From the NCBI GenBank assembly GCA_977006965.1, contig OZ345352.1, forward strand, positions 620,001 through 684,000: a stretch of DNA of 64,000 nucleotides, read 5' to 3'. Every line of letters begins with the position of its first letter. Position 1 is the stretch's first letter. A program made the translations under genes and the position numbers. This DNA is from Phymatolithon calcareum (Eukaryota; Rhodophyta; Florideophyceae; Hapalidiales). Under the pieces are notes generated by a model. That model was given only the letters and a program-made list of their open reading frames with translations. It was not told the origin of the DNA and did not search any database. Shown here piece after piece: positions 44,021-53,801 of the stretch.

Positions 44021-44363
44021 CTCTCAAGCAAAGCATTGGAATTATTTATTTATTTTTATTCTTTTCTCGAAAAGTGTCGAGAATAAATAATTTATTGTTG
44101 AACGCAGAAGCAATAAATTATTGTATTCAAGTTCAGTGAGGTATAAATAACTGGTTATTCCCCGAATTATTGGATCCTTCTTGCTACTTTCTGTCGCGAT
44201 AGAATAACCGGATCGAAAAAATGAGGAGTCCGATACAATAATTGTCGCAACCACGACGATCTCAATAAATACAATAAATATGCGAGACTCAGGAATAAAT
44301 TATTGGAACAATAATTTAAATAATTACAATAGCAATTATTTTTTCCAATGCTTTGCTCTCAAG
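44021..44363. mobile_element. hAT-type MITE with 8-bp target duplication
   Basis: CTCTCAAG at 44021-44028 is repeated at 44356-44363. The 327-bp element between (44029-44355) has terminal inverted repeats CAAAGCATTGGAA...TTCCAATGCTTTG. Eight-base duplications and short terminal repeats are hAT hallmarks. Its interior matches both ends of the larger element at 49153-50070, so it is a deletion derivative of it. Confidence 0.93.
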
Positions 44364-44982
44364 AGCAAGTAAGAAAGGAAGATTCCGAACTCCATGGAGC
44401 TCTCAGATATTTCAAACTTATTGCCCAAGCAACGACTTTCCGATATTCAGAAAGAGATGCTGGAAATGGCAGTTGATACTGTCCAAAGAAAATATCCGAA
44501 ATCAACTACTTTAATTAGGAGCGTAAATGAAAGATTGTAGCGCAACGAAAAGTCTTTCAGGTCCAATGATAATTGACAAAGGGAGCTTCAATGAAACAGA
44601 AATCCAATCCAAACCTATATATACTCTATATTCTAAATCTTGGGCACTTTGCGAAACTGCAGTAAAAGCAACTAAAATAATTGCAGTGCTCAATCGGCAA
44701 GTAGAGTGATTTGCCACTTAGAAGATATCTTTGAATCTGGTCTTCATTAATTTTACTTTCTCTACCATAAGAACACATAAGATACTATCAGCATAGATAT
44801 CGACATTGAGATTAGAACCTTCCTTGTGATTTGTGAGCATGTTTCCATTCTTTTCTCTCAGAAATGTATATATGTATTTTTTTTAGTAGTATTTATTAAA
44901 CGCTCTCAGTAACACTCTTGTATATATGTATTGACGCTAGTGGAGCCGACGGCCCTTTGCTTTTACTCCAGGCCATTTGCTT

Positions 44983-45267
44983 TTACTCCAGACCCTCAGC
45001 GATGACTTGAGTAACAGAAATTAATTTCCCGTCCAGCACCGAGCGATTGTAGAGCTCGCGGGCGTAGTCCTGATCAGATTGCTTGTTGAATTTGATGTAG
45101 GCGAATCTGGTCTCCGGGTCGTCGAGATCCTGACAAACAATGACCAATTTCGGCGAACGAAAACGTCCCGCATAGACGAAAGAAAAGTGATTCTTGATGG
45201 ACTCATCCGTGGTACTGTTGGATACGTTGGTTATAACCAGAATCTTCTTCTCATCGTGCTGCACCAT
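44983..45267 (-). CDS. Single-RRM small protein, copy C
   Basis: Ninety-four residues from ATG 45267. The frame is open upstream to 45420, but only through a GTG and 5'-UTR-like sequence shared with the other copies. RNP2 is ILVITNVSN and RNP1 is ETRFAYIKF. It differs from copies A and B at many positions, yet all core hydrophobic and aromatic positions are kept, which is the pattern of a gene under selection. A TATA-like element lies at about 45355-45366. Next to the stop codon a 20-bp segment (TTTGCTTTTACTCCAG) is duplicated. Confidence 0.78.
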   Translation of the reverse strand: MVQHDEKKILVITNVSNSTTDESIKNHFSFVYAGRFRSPKLVIVCQDLDDPETRFAYIKFNKQSDQDYARELYNRSVLDGKLISVTQVIAEGLE

Positions 45268-46227
45268 GATGGGATGTTGGGGTGGACTGTGTACAGTAGG
45301 CTGTGCTCTTACTGCCGGTGTTGATGTTGGATGGCACTGGGGCGGGAGGCCGGGGCAATTTATAGCCGTCTCAACGTCGACAAAGCTCCCCTGAACAGTG
45401 CACTTGCTGCACTTGTTCACTGTGCTTAATTTACTAGTCTTCCGGGAAGGTCCAGTGCAACGTAAATTCTGTCACTTGTTGAGAGTGTGGCCACTGTAGC
45501 GATCGCTCTGTCGAAGTCTGAATTTACATTCCAGCAGATATATATACCTTTCTATTCTATTTTCTAGAGGAACAAGTAAATGTCGGAGCAGCGATTTGGA
45601 AGTAATATTAAAACTGAACATGATGACATTCTTGCAAGGTCACGCCTCTCTAAACACCGAGTTTCTTTCTCTCCTTCAGCATGCTTGATGAATCAAACCC
45701 TGTCAAGGACAGAGGGTTTCTGAATACAGGAGGCATTTTAACTACGGAGCCGATCAGCTCTTGTGCTATTTTGGCCCTTTCGAGTGATGAGTCCGAAATA
45801 TTCCCCTCATGTCGGTACGGATTTTGCGAATTTTTTCCCAACTACTGCAGTCACTAAAACCCACTCTTGTACATATTGAAAACATGAATAAGCGCAGAGT
45901 GATAAGGCTCAGTATAGTTTTGAGCATCGCACGCTCCAAACTTGAAGCATTCATATTGTACGGCACAATAAATTAGGAGAGAGAAAAATGAATCATTTAT
46001 GGTAACTGTCCTCATTGCGATTTGAATTTCTATTATGCGTGGAGTTGAGTTGAGTTTCCTTCCACTGACCGATCCACCGTGGACTCTCCGAAACGATATA
46101 GAGGCAGGAATCAGGGCTAGCCAACGGTACATGCTGCTGGACTAGACAAGGTACGAGCCGAATATTGAAAATAGACGCAGCAGTGAGCACAAGAGTGTTA
46201 TTTGCGATTTAAGAGGCCTTCGGCCTC

Positions 46228-46950
46228 TTGAAAACTATCCCCTTGGCTTGGAGATCATCTAAAATTGTGGCTCTGTACAATGATGGGGAAATCGAATTGC
46301 CGACTAGCTCTATAAGCCATATGCGGAAGATAGAATCGGCGCTCGACAAGTTGATCAGAAGGAAGTTCAAGTTCCAGATATCCCAGCTGAGCTTTCAGAG
46401 AAGGAAAAGCACCGAATTGGCGATTTTCCATGCAGGAGCGAAGCTGCATACGACTCTGCGCCAAGGAGTGAGCTCGCAGAGAGGATAAGAGAGGTGCTGG
46501 AACCAGACCTTTCAGAAATGGTTATTCCATTCTTGGATCCCGCATTCATACAGGGAAGAGACATGGCGCTGCGCCATGTGGTGCGCCATTGGCGCACCAC
46601 AGGGGTCTCCACTCAGACCGTTTTTAAATAACTGTTATCTGTATGGACACGTTTTCCATAGACCTAGACGTGGTCCCAGGCAATGTTTCAAAAGAGCAGT
46701 GCAAATTATTTGCAGACGACAACAAGCTGTCTGCACTAACGGTGGAAGGCCTCCAGATTATCTTGGATCTGGCCTCGGAGTGGGCACAGAGATATGGCCT
46801 ACAGTGGAACAGCGCCAAAAGGGTGATTCTTTGGACCAAGAAGACGGCGGGCCATACTTCCGCCTCTCAGGGAGTCGCCTGCGGACGCTTCGAGAAGTCA
46901 AGTATCTAGGGGTGACTCTAACGGAACATGTGGGAAATTGTTGATTTATA
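46228..46950 (+). pseudogene. Non-LTR reverse transcriptase pseudogene
   Basis: Successive frames show IPLAWRSSKIVALYNDG, then SSISHMRKIESALDKLI, then SFQRRKSTELAIFHAGAK, then GAPQGSPLRPFLNN (RT motif B), then CKLFADDNKLSALT (catalytic ADD, at about 46707), then REVKYLGVTLTE. This is the order of an R1/Jockey-like reverse transcriptase, split over at least three frame changes. Two perfect hairpins at 46561-46600 sit at one of the breaks. It could be the RT belonging to LINE-A, LINE-B or LINE-C. Confidence 0.82.
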
Positions 46951-47170
46951 TTTTAGAAGCCCTCAACGCCGGCGCACGCCGACTCCAGCGCTATAACCCT
47001 TCAATGGAGGACTGCAGCATGTCGCCTCCATCATCACACCATCATCTCCTCTTGCATATCGCTTTCTAGCATCATTAATTTTTCCATCGCTTGTTTCACT
47101 TCCTCTTCTGTTCTCTAATTCATCTATGGTCGCGTTAGGTTGAGTTGAAGGGTTTCCAGCAGTATCGCTG

Positions 47171-47584
47171 CTAGTCGTCGTTGTCGATATATGCTGAGGA
47201 ATTTCGCGGAGGGAAGCGGTCGAAAAACCATTTGACTGCCCAAAGTCTGTGCTTTCTCGACTTGATTTGGACTACGGAGTTTAGATTCTCGCTCATATCC
47301 ATGACGATTTTGCGTTTTTTGGCCTTCTTCGTCTCGCTCCATTCCCAATAGATTCGAAGGTTCTCATCCTTGTGGGTGAACTTTCCTTCCACGACCCTCT
47401 TCGCTGGGACGTTCAACAGTTCGTGCTCTTCGAGGTATCGAATATCCCTCTGTGCCTGTGCTAAGTCCTCATCCTTGCCCTCGTAGTTCTTGCTTCTCTC
47501 CAGGTTCCGTTTTGCATGCAGGAATCGCAGCGCAAAGTGTTCTCCTAATATCTTGCGCCTCAGCTCTGGTGGTGTATTCTGCAT
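47171..47584 (-). pseudogene. Repeat-encoded protein, helical plus SRKHR...FPP domain
   Basis: A 137-codon frame from ATG 47584. The N-terminal part (PPELRRKILGEHFALRFLHAK then YEGKDEDLAQ and DIRYLEEHELL) resembles the LINE-A frame at 15.7 kb. The C-terminal part SRKHRLWAVKWFFDRFPP resembles 27.07 and 58.2 kb. It is therefore an N-terminal segment of a transposon protein; its function is unknown. Confidence 0.5.
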
Positions 47585-47824
47585 GGCGTTCGCATTCGAT
47601 CATTATTCCGCTTTCTAACGGAACATGGAGTTTCATACACAAAGCTGGCTGACACAATCGAATGACTTTTTTTTCCAATGACTGTATTTTATTGTAAAGG
47701 TAGCTGTCTACCCAACTGGAGGTTAAATGGCACCTTAATTTCTACTCATTTGAGCTTACTCTGTGTGGTTCAGGATTATGTTAATCGCACGGGCTCCTCT
47801 TCTTTCTTCATCGCTTGCCCACAC

Positions 47825-47990
47825 CGGCTTGGGGACCAGTAGTAGCTTTGGTACCCTACTATACTGGGTCGCAAGTTCAAGCCGCATATCACTCTTGACA
47901 CAAGTCTGAAAATTGCAAAGGTGCCCCAAGCGTCTGCTGATGCGTTGGTAGATTTTAAATAAAAATCTCCATTTCTTCTTCTTTCGCAAG
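47825..47990 (+). repeat. Hairpin-tail element, subfamily 2
   Basis: Matches 11475-11640: TTTGGTACCCTACTATACTG, GGTCGCAAGTTCAAGCCGCA and the hairpin tail with TTTTAAATAAAAATC and a TTCTTC run. Confidence 0.65.
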
Positions 47991-47999
47991 TGTCTCCAA

Positions 48000-48300
48000 A
48001 ATCTACACTGGCGATTTCCGACGGCGCGAAATTAGAATACCACCCTTCTCTGCTATTGTCGTGTGTACCCTCGACACAAATGGCCTCCCATGCATTTCTG
48101 ATCTCGCCGCGGCACCATGGCGTTCGTTGTGAAAGACCATTCGCTCCTACGACGGGCAGAATGCTGTGGCCGATGAATTGTCCCTTTCTCGGGCTGTTCC
48201 TGTGGATACTGTATTTGCAACTGTTAACCACGGCCTTAGTGCTGAACAGATCCCGCCCAGATTGTCGGAACGCGCCAGATGTCGCCATAATTGTTCACGT
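48000..48300 (+). pseudogene. Decayed PWWP-gene copy
   Basis: Parallel to 35365-35690 and 52250-52510 (GCGAAAT...ACCACCCTTCTCTGCCATTG-like block, then TCTGATCTCGCCGCGGCACC). No open frame remains. Confidence 0.6.
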
Positions 48301-48304
48301 GGGC

Positions 48305-48593
48305 GGATCAGCAGAGACGCCCAAAACGGTTCACGAAATCATGGAAACACACCAAGTGCAAGTCCTTGGGCTGACGGAGACTTTTCAAAAACCGCCCGCA
48401 GGGCCCTCGAGAAAGACCACGAGGAGGTGTAGCTTTAATTATAGACTCACAGGAGCTCTTGTTGGGAGAGAATTACGAGTCAAGAACGTTTTGAGTAGCC
48501 AGAGGACTTTAGCTTAGAGATTATCGCAAGAGCTACCCGCTACTCCAAGGTGAGGCTTTGGGAGCTGTCAAAATAAAATCATCAAATATCTTG
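48305..48593 (+). mobile_element. LINE fragment: endonuclease start joined to LINE-A 3' end
   Basis: VHEIMETHQVQVLGLTETF is a typical apurinic-endonuclease-domain motif, followed after a frame change by RPRGGVALII. At 48446 this is joined directly to the LINE-A 3' block (LTGALVGRELRVKN...) and the usual terminus. It is an internally deleted element and suggests that full-length LINE-A encodes an APE-type endonuclease. Confidence 0.65.
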
Positions 48594-48597
48594 CAGA

Positions 48598-48800
48598 AGA
48601 AGAAGAAGAATGAAAGTAGATTTTTACTTAAAAGTTACATACGCATCGGCTGACGATTGGGGCAATTTTTCGTGCGCCAAGAAAACTTGGTTGAGAAGAA
48701 GAACAAGAAGAAGTGTGAGTTTTCTTATGAAGGAGAAGAAGAAGAAGTGGAGATTTTTATTATAGTGTTACCAACGCATCTGCTTTCTTATGAAGGAGCA
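48598..48800 (-). repeat. Hairpin-tail modules, reverse, two in a row
   Basis: AAGTAGATTTTTACTTAAAA with AGTTACATACGCATCGGCTG at 48615-48660, and a second (GTGGAGATTTTTATTATAGT then GTTACCAACGCATCTGC) at 48745-48785. Tandem tails suggest repeated insertion into the A/T-rich 3' end. Confidence 0.55.
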
Positions 48801-49152
48801 GAAATCGAAGTGCATCGGGTTCTGGGGCAAATTAAAATTTTCGAAATAAATTCACAGTAGTTTGATGGAAGTTCGGCATTTTTATTTTTCGATCAGCGAT
48901 TCGCAGCAGCTTGCCAATTGTATCCTTTGCAGGTACCACTGCTTGAATTTGGCATAAGAGCTAGAGAGCATATGGAGACCCTCGAACGGACGCTAGCAGG
49001 GTACGATCTTGAAGGAGAAAAAGACTGGAAGCAGAAAAGGCGCTAAATGAACCCTTACTATTTAGCCAGAAGCGCAATGGATGGATGGATTTCTGTTATA
49101 TTGAAGCTCCCTTAGTCAATTATCATTGCACCTCAAGAAGCGCAATGCGAAG

Positions 49153-50070
49153 CAAAGCATTGGAATTATTTATTCTTTTCTCGACGCAGTGTCGAGAATA
49201 CATATCAAGCTGTTGAACGCAGAAGCAGTAAATTATTGTATTCAAGGTCAATGAGGAATAAATAACTGGTTATTCCCTGAATTATTGGATCCCTCTAGCT
49301 ACTTTCTGTCACGATAGCATTGACGTCGTCGATTCCCCACACACCCGAGTTAGCATGAAGGAACATCTGCTTCTCGAAGTTTGAAGGAATAACGCTTCTT
49401 CTGTCATCCAACGCGTAACCAGCGATAGAGAAAAGCCTCTCGCACATGTTCGACGTTGGTACAATGAATCGCAAGTCCATGTACTCAGAACTAACGCTTT
49501 TGCGACGCTTCAATGCGCGCTCGGCTAGCGATCATGAACAGTCAAACTCACAGCACAGACAGCCTTCTTCAATTTCTCGGTAGCACGTGACTCACAAAAT
49601 TCGTGTAACCCCGTCCAGAATCTTTCCGTCGCGTTCCACACTTGCAAGTCCACACAGCGGATTTGGGATCTGACTGCGTGAAATACTCATTGCGAACACG
49701 CTTACCGACAACTCGCGGCATCTTGGCTGCTACCAAACGGTGCTCACCTGGTCCACAGTTCTCGTTGTACTGTGTTGACCTCCATGATTTTCACAATCCT
49801 GGGGGAACTCTTCAATAACCGGATCGAAAAAATGAGGAATCTGCAACCCACACGTCATGCGCTATCGATGACCAACATGTCACATTACTCTTCAAGAAAT
49901 ATGTAGACTCAGTCGAGCATACTCTAGTGAATAATGCTTCCAAATAAATACAATAATTGTCCCAACCATGACGATCTCAATAAATACAATAAATATGCGC
50001 GACTCAGGAATAAATTATTAGAACAATAATTTAAATAATTACAATAGCAGTTATTTTTTCCAATGCTTCG
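49153..50070 (-). mobile_element. hAT element, internally deleted
   Basis: Terminal repeats CAAAGCATTGGAA at 49153 and the reverse complement of CGAAGCATTGGAA ending at 50070. Flanks ATGCGAAG and (T)TGCGAAG suggest an imperfect 8-bp duplication. Both ends are shared with the MITE at 44029-44355. Inside is a remnant of the transposase. Confidence 0.8.
49295..49513 (-). pseudogene. hAT transposase C-terminal dimerisation domain fragment
   Basis: The 72-residue frame contains PTSNMCERLFSIAGYALDDR and ends VWGIDDVNAIV. This is the hAT C-terminal (Dimer_Tnp_hAT) motif, in which PTSNxxxERxFS is the diagnostic stretch. The catalytic core upstream is missing, so the copy cannot transpose on its own. 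Confidence 0.85.
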
Positions 50071-50957
50071 CATTGCGAAGCTGCTCAGGTGTCGGCGTGC
50101 GCCGGCGTTGAGGGCTTCTAAAATAAAAACCTACATTTTCCCCCTATTTAGGAAGGCACTCACAGAACGCAGGGAGAACGAAGAAGGACTGCATTGGTTC
50201 GTAGAAGGCAATGCATCATGCGGTTGAGCCCGAGTCTCATCCATTCCGTAGAGGACTGAGATAGGATTATTATGGATCCTAAGTTTTTCCTTCGGCCCTT
50301 CAGGTGAGCGATTCGTGAGCTGCACAAAGGTAGGTAGTATCAGAGGAAGCCTTACCCATATCGCGGAAATCTGTGGGGCTTTTAGATACACTTGGAATAT
50401 TAAAAAAGGTATCCCTTCTCATGTTCGTAGTTGCAACCGCTACGTGGTGCTACATTCATTCATTCCATGCAACGTGGAGTTTGGTGGAGAAACTTATTGT
50501 TTCCCGAGTGACTTTTCTGACTCCTGTGCGCCCCTTTCGGGACTGTTCCCTTCGCGACAATCAACGGGATCCTGCGCCGAGCACGGGTGCGTGCAATACA
50601 GGGCAGGAAAATCTTTGTGCTACAGAGTGTTCATTTTTCAAGTCCATGAATTGGGGTATCACGTCAAACGCGGATCTATATCTACTCTGAGCTCTAAATA
50701 TTTGACATTTTGCGAAACTGCTGTAAAAGCGACTAAAATAAATTGCAGTGCTCAAGCACGAAGAAGGTTGACTTGCCACTAAGACGATAACTTTGAAAGT
50801 TGTCTTCATTTGATTTACTTTCTCTGATCTTAGCACACACAAGATACTATCAGCATAGATATTGGGACTACGACTATCCTTACCAGCTTGCTTCCACTCT
50901 TCCTGCTGAGACATATGGCAATAGATTAAACCTAATGGAGCCGGCGGTCTTTTGCTC

Positions 50958-51242
50958 TTACTCGAGGGCCTCAATGGTAACCTGAGTAACAACTATTTTA
51001 TTTCCGTCCAAGGTCGACCCATTGAAAAACTCAAGGGCACAGTTCTGGTCAGATGGTTTGATGTATTCGACATACGCGTAGCCGTTCGCCGGGTAGCGAT
51101 AATCCTGAACAACACTGACCCATTTCGGTGAAAACAAGCGTCCAGTATAGACGAATGTAAAGTGAGTCTTGATGGAGTCATCAGTGGTTCTGAGAGACAG
51201 GTTGGTTATGTGCAGAACCTTCCGCTCTTCTTGCTGCACCAT
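50958..51242 (-). CDS. Single-RRM small protein, copy D
   Basis: Ninety-four residues from ATG 51242. RNP2 is VLHITNLSL and RNP1 is ANGYAYVEY, followed by IKPSDQNCALEFFNGSTLDG. It sits between copies A/B and C in similarity, and has two extra codons in the loop before RNP1. Its upstream region carries the TATA-like element at about 51365-51376. A SINE (51510-51709) inserted about 270 bp upstream of the ATG, separating more distant promoter sequence; whether it is still expressed is unknown. Confidence 0.78.
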   Translation of the reverse strand: MVQQEERKVLHITNLSLRTTDDSIKTHFTFVYTGRLFSPKWVSVVQDYRYPANGYAYVEYIKPSDQNCALEFFNGSTLDGNKIVVTQVTIEALE

Positions 51243-51509
51243 AGTGGGATGCCGGTGTCGACGTGCGAGAACTTATGGAAGGGGCCCGGTACGGTAGGTG
51301 GTGCTCTCACCTCACTCTTTCTTCTGTCGGTGGAGAAGTTGGATGGTTTTTGGTCCAGAGGGCGGGCAATTTATAGCCGTCTCAACGTCACCAAAGCACC
51401 ACTGAACAGTGCACTTCCTGCACTTGTGCTCTGTGTTGAATTTATTAGTCTTCCGGGAAAGTCCAGTGCAACGTAAATTCTGTCGCTTGTTGAAAATATG
51501 GCCACTGTG

Positions 51510-51709
51510 TGTGTGTGTAAGTTGCTTCGCTCCCAAGTGGGGCTTGCAAAGCAGTGCTTTATTGTTCCGAATTAACTTCTACTTAGATTACGGCAGATCG
51601 TTATTTCTGCGAGGTAATTAGGAGAGCACTCCTTCTTCGCTGCCTACCGCTCGACGATTCGATTCCACCCGGAGCAAGCGTGGTGGTTCCACGTTCCGCG
51701 AGTCCACGA
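51510..51709 (-). mobile_element. SINE with (AC)n tail and 11-bp target duplication
   Basis: ATGGCCACTGT at 51499-51509 is repeated at 51710-51720, and the RRM units A to C show the empty site (GTGGCCACTGTAGCG). The 200-bp insert, read on the minus strand, starts CGTGGACTCGCGGAACGTGG, has a GGAATCGAATC that resembles a pol III B box, and ends in (AC)n. No coding. A second copy is split by the DNA transposon at 52678. Confidence 0.85.
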
Positions 51710-52239
51710 TGGCCACTGTAGCGATCGCTCACTCGAAGTCTGAATTTACATTCCAGCAGATAGATAAACCTTACTATCCTATGTTCTAGAGAGTACATGT
51801 CAAAGCAGCGCTTTAGAAATAAGTTTAAAACTGAGCATGATTACTTTCTAGCATGCTCACGCCTCTCTGAACACCGAGTTACTTTCTCTCCTTCAATATT
51901 CTTGATGAATCAAACCCTGAAAAGGACAGAGAGTTTCTGAATACAGGGGAAATTATAACTACGGAGCCGACCAGCTGTTGTGCTATTTGGATTTTGCGAA
52001 TTTTCACCGAACTACTGAAGTCAATAAGAATCGCTTCTGTAAATAGTGAAAACATGAATAAGCGCAGAATGATAAGGCTCAGTATAGATTTGAGCATCGC
52101 ACGCTCCAAGCTTGAAACATTTATATTGTACGGCACAATAAATTAGGAGAGAGATAAATGAATCATTTATGGTACATGTCCTCATCGCGATTGAACTTAT
52201 TCTTCTGCGTGGCGTTGAGTTTCCTTCCATCAACCGATT

Positions 52240-52510
52240 TGCCTCTTTCGCAAGTGTCTATGTAAGCCACACTGACGGTGTCCCACGACGCGCAATCAAA
52301 GCACTGCCCTTCCGTGCCATTGCCGAGAGTACGCTCGAGACACTTGGTCTCCCATGCGTTGCTTATCCCGCGGCGACGCCAACGCGTCCGTTGTGAAAGA
52401 CCACTCGTTCCTAGAACGGGAAGGGTGCTTTGGTCGATGAGTTGTCCATTTCTCGGGCTGCTTCTGTGGATACGGTATTTGCCTCTCTTAATGACCGCCA
52501 TAGCGCTGAA
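52240..52510 (+). pseudogene. Decayed PWWP-gene copy, left half
   Basis: Matches 35365-35610. Its continuation is at 57630-57930, on the far side of the SINE and the DNA transposon, so these two stretches were once contiguous. Confidence 0.65.
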
Positions 52511-52677
52511 CGTGTGTGTGTGTAAGTTGCCTTCGCTCCCAAGTGGGGCTTGCAAGGCAGTGCTTTATTGTTCCGAATTATCTTCTACTTAGATTACGGC
52601 AGATCGTTATTTCTGCGAGTTAATTAGGAGAGCACTCCTTCTTCACTGCCTACCGCTCGACGATTCGATTCCACCCG
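52511..52677 (-). mobile_element. SINE copy 2, left part (split)
   Basis: Matches 51510-51677 and stops at CCACCCGG, where the DNA transposon begins. The remaining 42 bp (AGCAAGCGTGGTGGTTCCAC and on) are at 57536-57577. Confidence 0.88.
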
Positions 52678-52875
52678 GGAAGTACGGGAAACTTGTAATT
52701 TTTTCCTTTCAAAATCCCAGCTCTAAACCGCCAATCTCCAGAAAATACAAAATCTCAAGTGTTAAAAAGAAATATTTCGAGGCCGAATCATATGTGTAAG
52801 CAATAAAACACCACATAAAGTGGTGTCCACGACCAGCGAAAGAAGTATGCATGCGTCTCCGGAGCGCTCGTTGTC

Positions 52876-53801
52876 ATGCCTATCACTGCAGACGATATCA
52901 AGCACCACGCCCGCCCTATGCTACGAAATGCTTGCGGCCTGTACAATGTTGCGCAAGTCCGACGATTTCGAGCCCTATTCGGAGTCTCTGTTGCTGTAGC
53001 CACGGAAACGTGGAACAAAGTTGCGCCGCGCGTTCCCGCATACTCAGCACCGAATCATCTTCTCTGGGCATTGCTATTCTTGAAAGTGTACGGTAGTGAA
53101 TCTGTCCACTGCGCGATATGCAAGGTCGACGAGAAGACATTCCGAAAATGGGCTTGGATATTTGTCGTGCTAATTTCAGAGCTCCAAGTGGTAATTTCTC
53201 ATTTCTCATCTTTTCATTCTACCATTACTCGGCTGTGGCACTAACTGGAGCGAATTGCCCTTGTCAGATTGTTTGGAGTAACCGGCTTTCAGGAAAACAA
53301 TACAAAGTTGAGCACTCGGAAAAGGTCTGTTTTGTGTCTGTTGATGGCACAGACTGTACAATTCGAGAACCGTCGCCGTTTAGTCCAGAATGGTATTCCC
53401 ATAAGAGCCATGGACCTGGAGTTCGCTATGAGGTTGGTATTTCGATTGAGACTGGAGATATAGTCTGGGTTTTTGGACCCTTTGCGTGCGGTTCGAATCC
53501 AGACGTCAATATTTTTAGATCCCGGATGAAACTAAGACTGTTGGAAAATGAACGTGTAGTCGCGGACAAAGGCTATCAGGACGAATCATGTGTTCGAGAC
53601 GGTATAATTGAAACAGAAGATGAAAGGTTTATATCTAACGTACGCGCAAGGCATGAAACAGCAAACAGGCGGCTGAAGCAATTTTTTGTTTTGAGCCATC
53701 GTTTCCGACATTGCCTTCACAGACACTCTGTTTGCTTTCTTGCTGTAGCGAATCTCACTCAACTATCTATTGAAAATGGAGAGCCATTATTTTCTCTTTA
53801 G
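52876..53801 (+). CDS. PIF/Harbinger DDE transposase, one intron
   Basis: Exon 1 is 52876-53190 and exon 2 is 53268-53801. The 77-bp intron starts GTAATTTC, contains CACTAAC, and ends TTGTCAG; splicing joins ...ISELQV to IVWSNR in frame. The 282-residue product starts at ATG 52876. An N-terminal helical part (VRRFRALFGVSVAVATETWN, then HLLWALLFLKVYGSE, then DEKTFRKWAWIFV) precedes the DDE_Tnp_4 catalytic core. The catalytic triad is Asp131 (SVDGTDC), Asp205 (VADKGYQD) and Glu235 (RARHETANRRLK). All three are present and the frame is intact, so the enzyme may be active. It would cut and rejoin the element ends in the nucleus. Similar proteins are known from diatoms and red algae. It lacks a clear separate DNA-binding domain, which in this superfamily is often supplied by a second protein. 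Confidence 0.88.
53191..53267 (+). other. Intron of the DDE transposase gene
   Basis: GTAATT...CACTAAC...TTGTCAG, 77 bp. Removing it restores the frame between two halves of the transposase, and the joined region matches the family layout (a helix, then the xIxWxNR segment). Confidence 0.85.
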
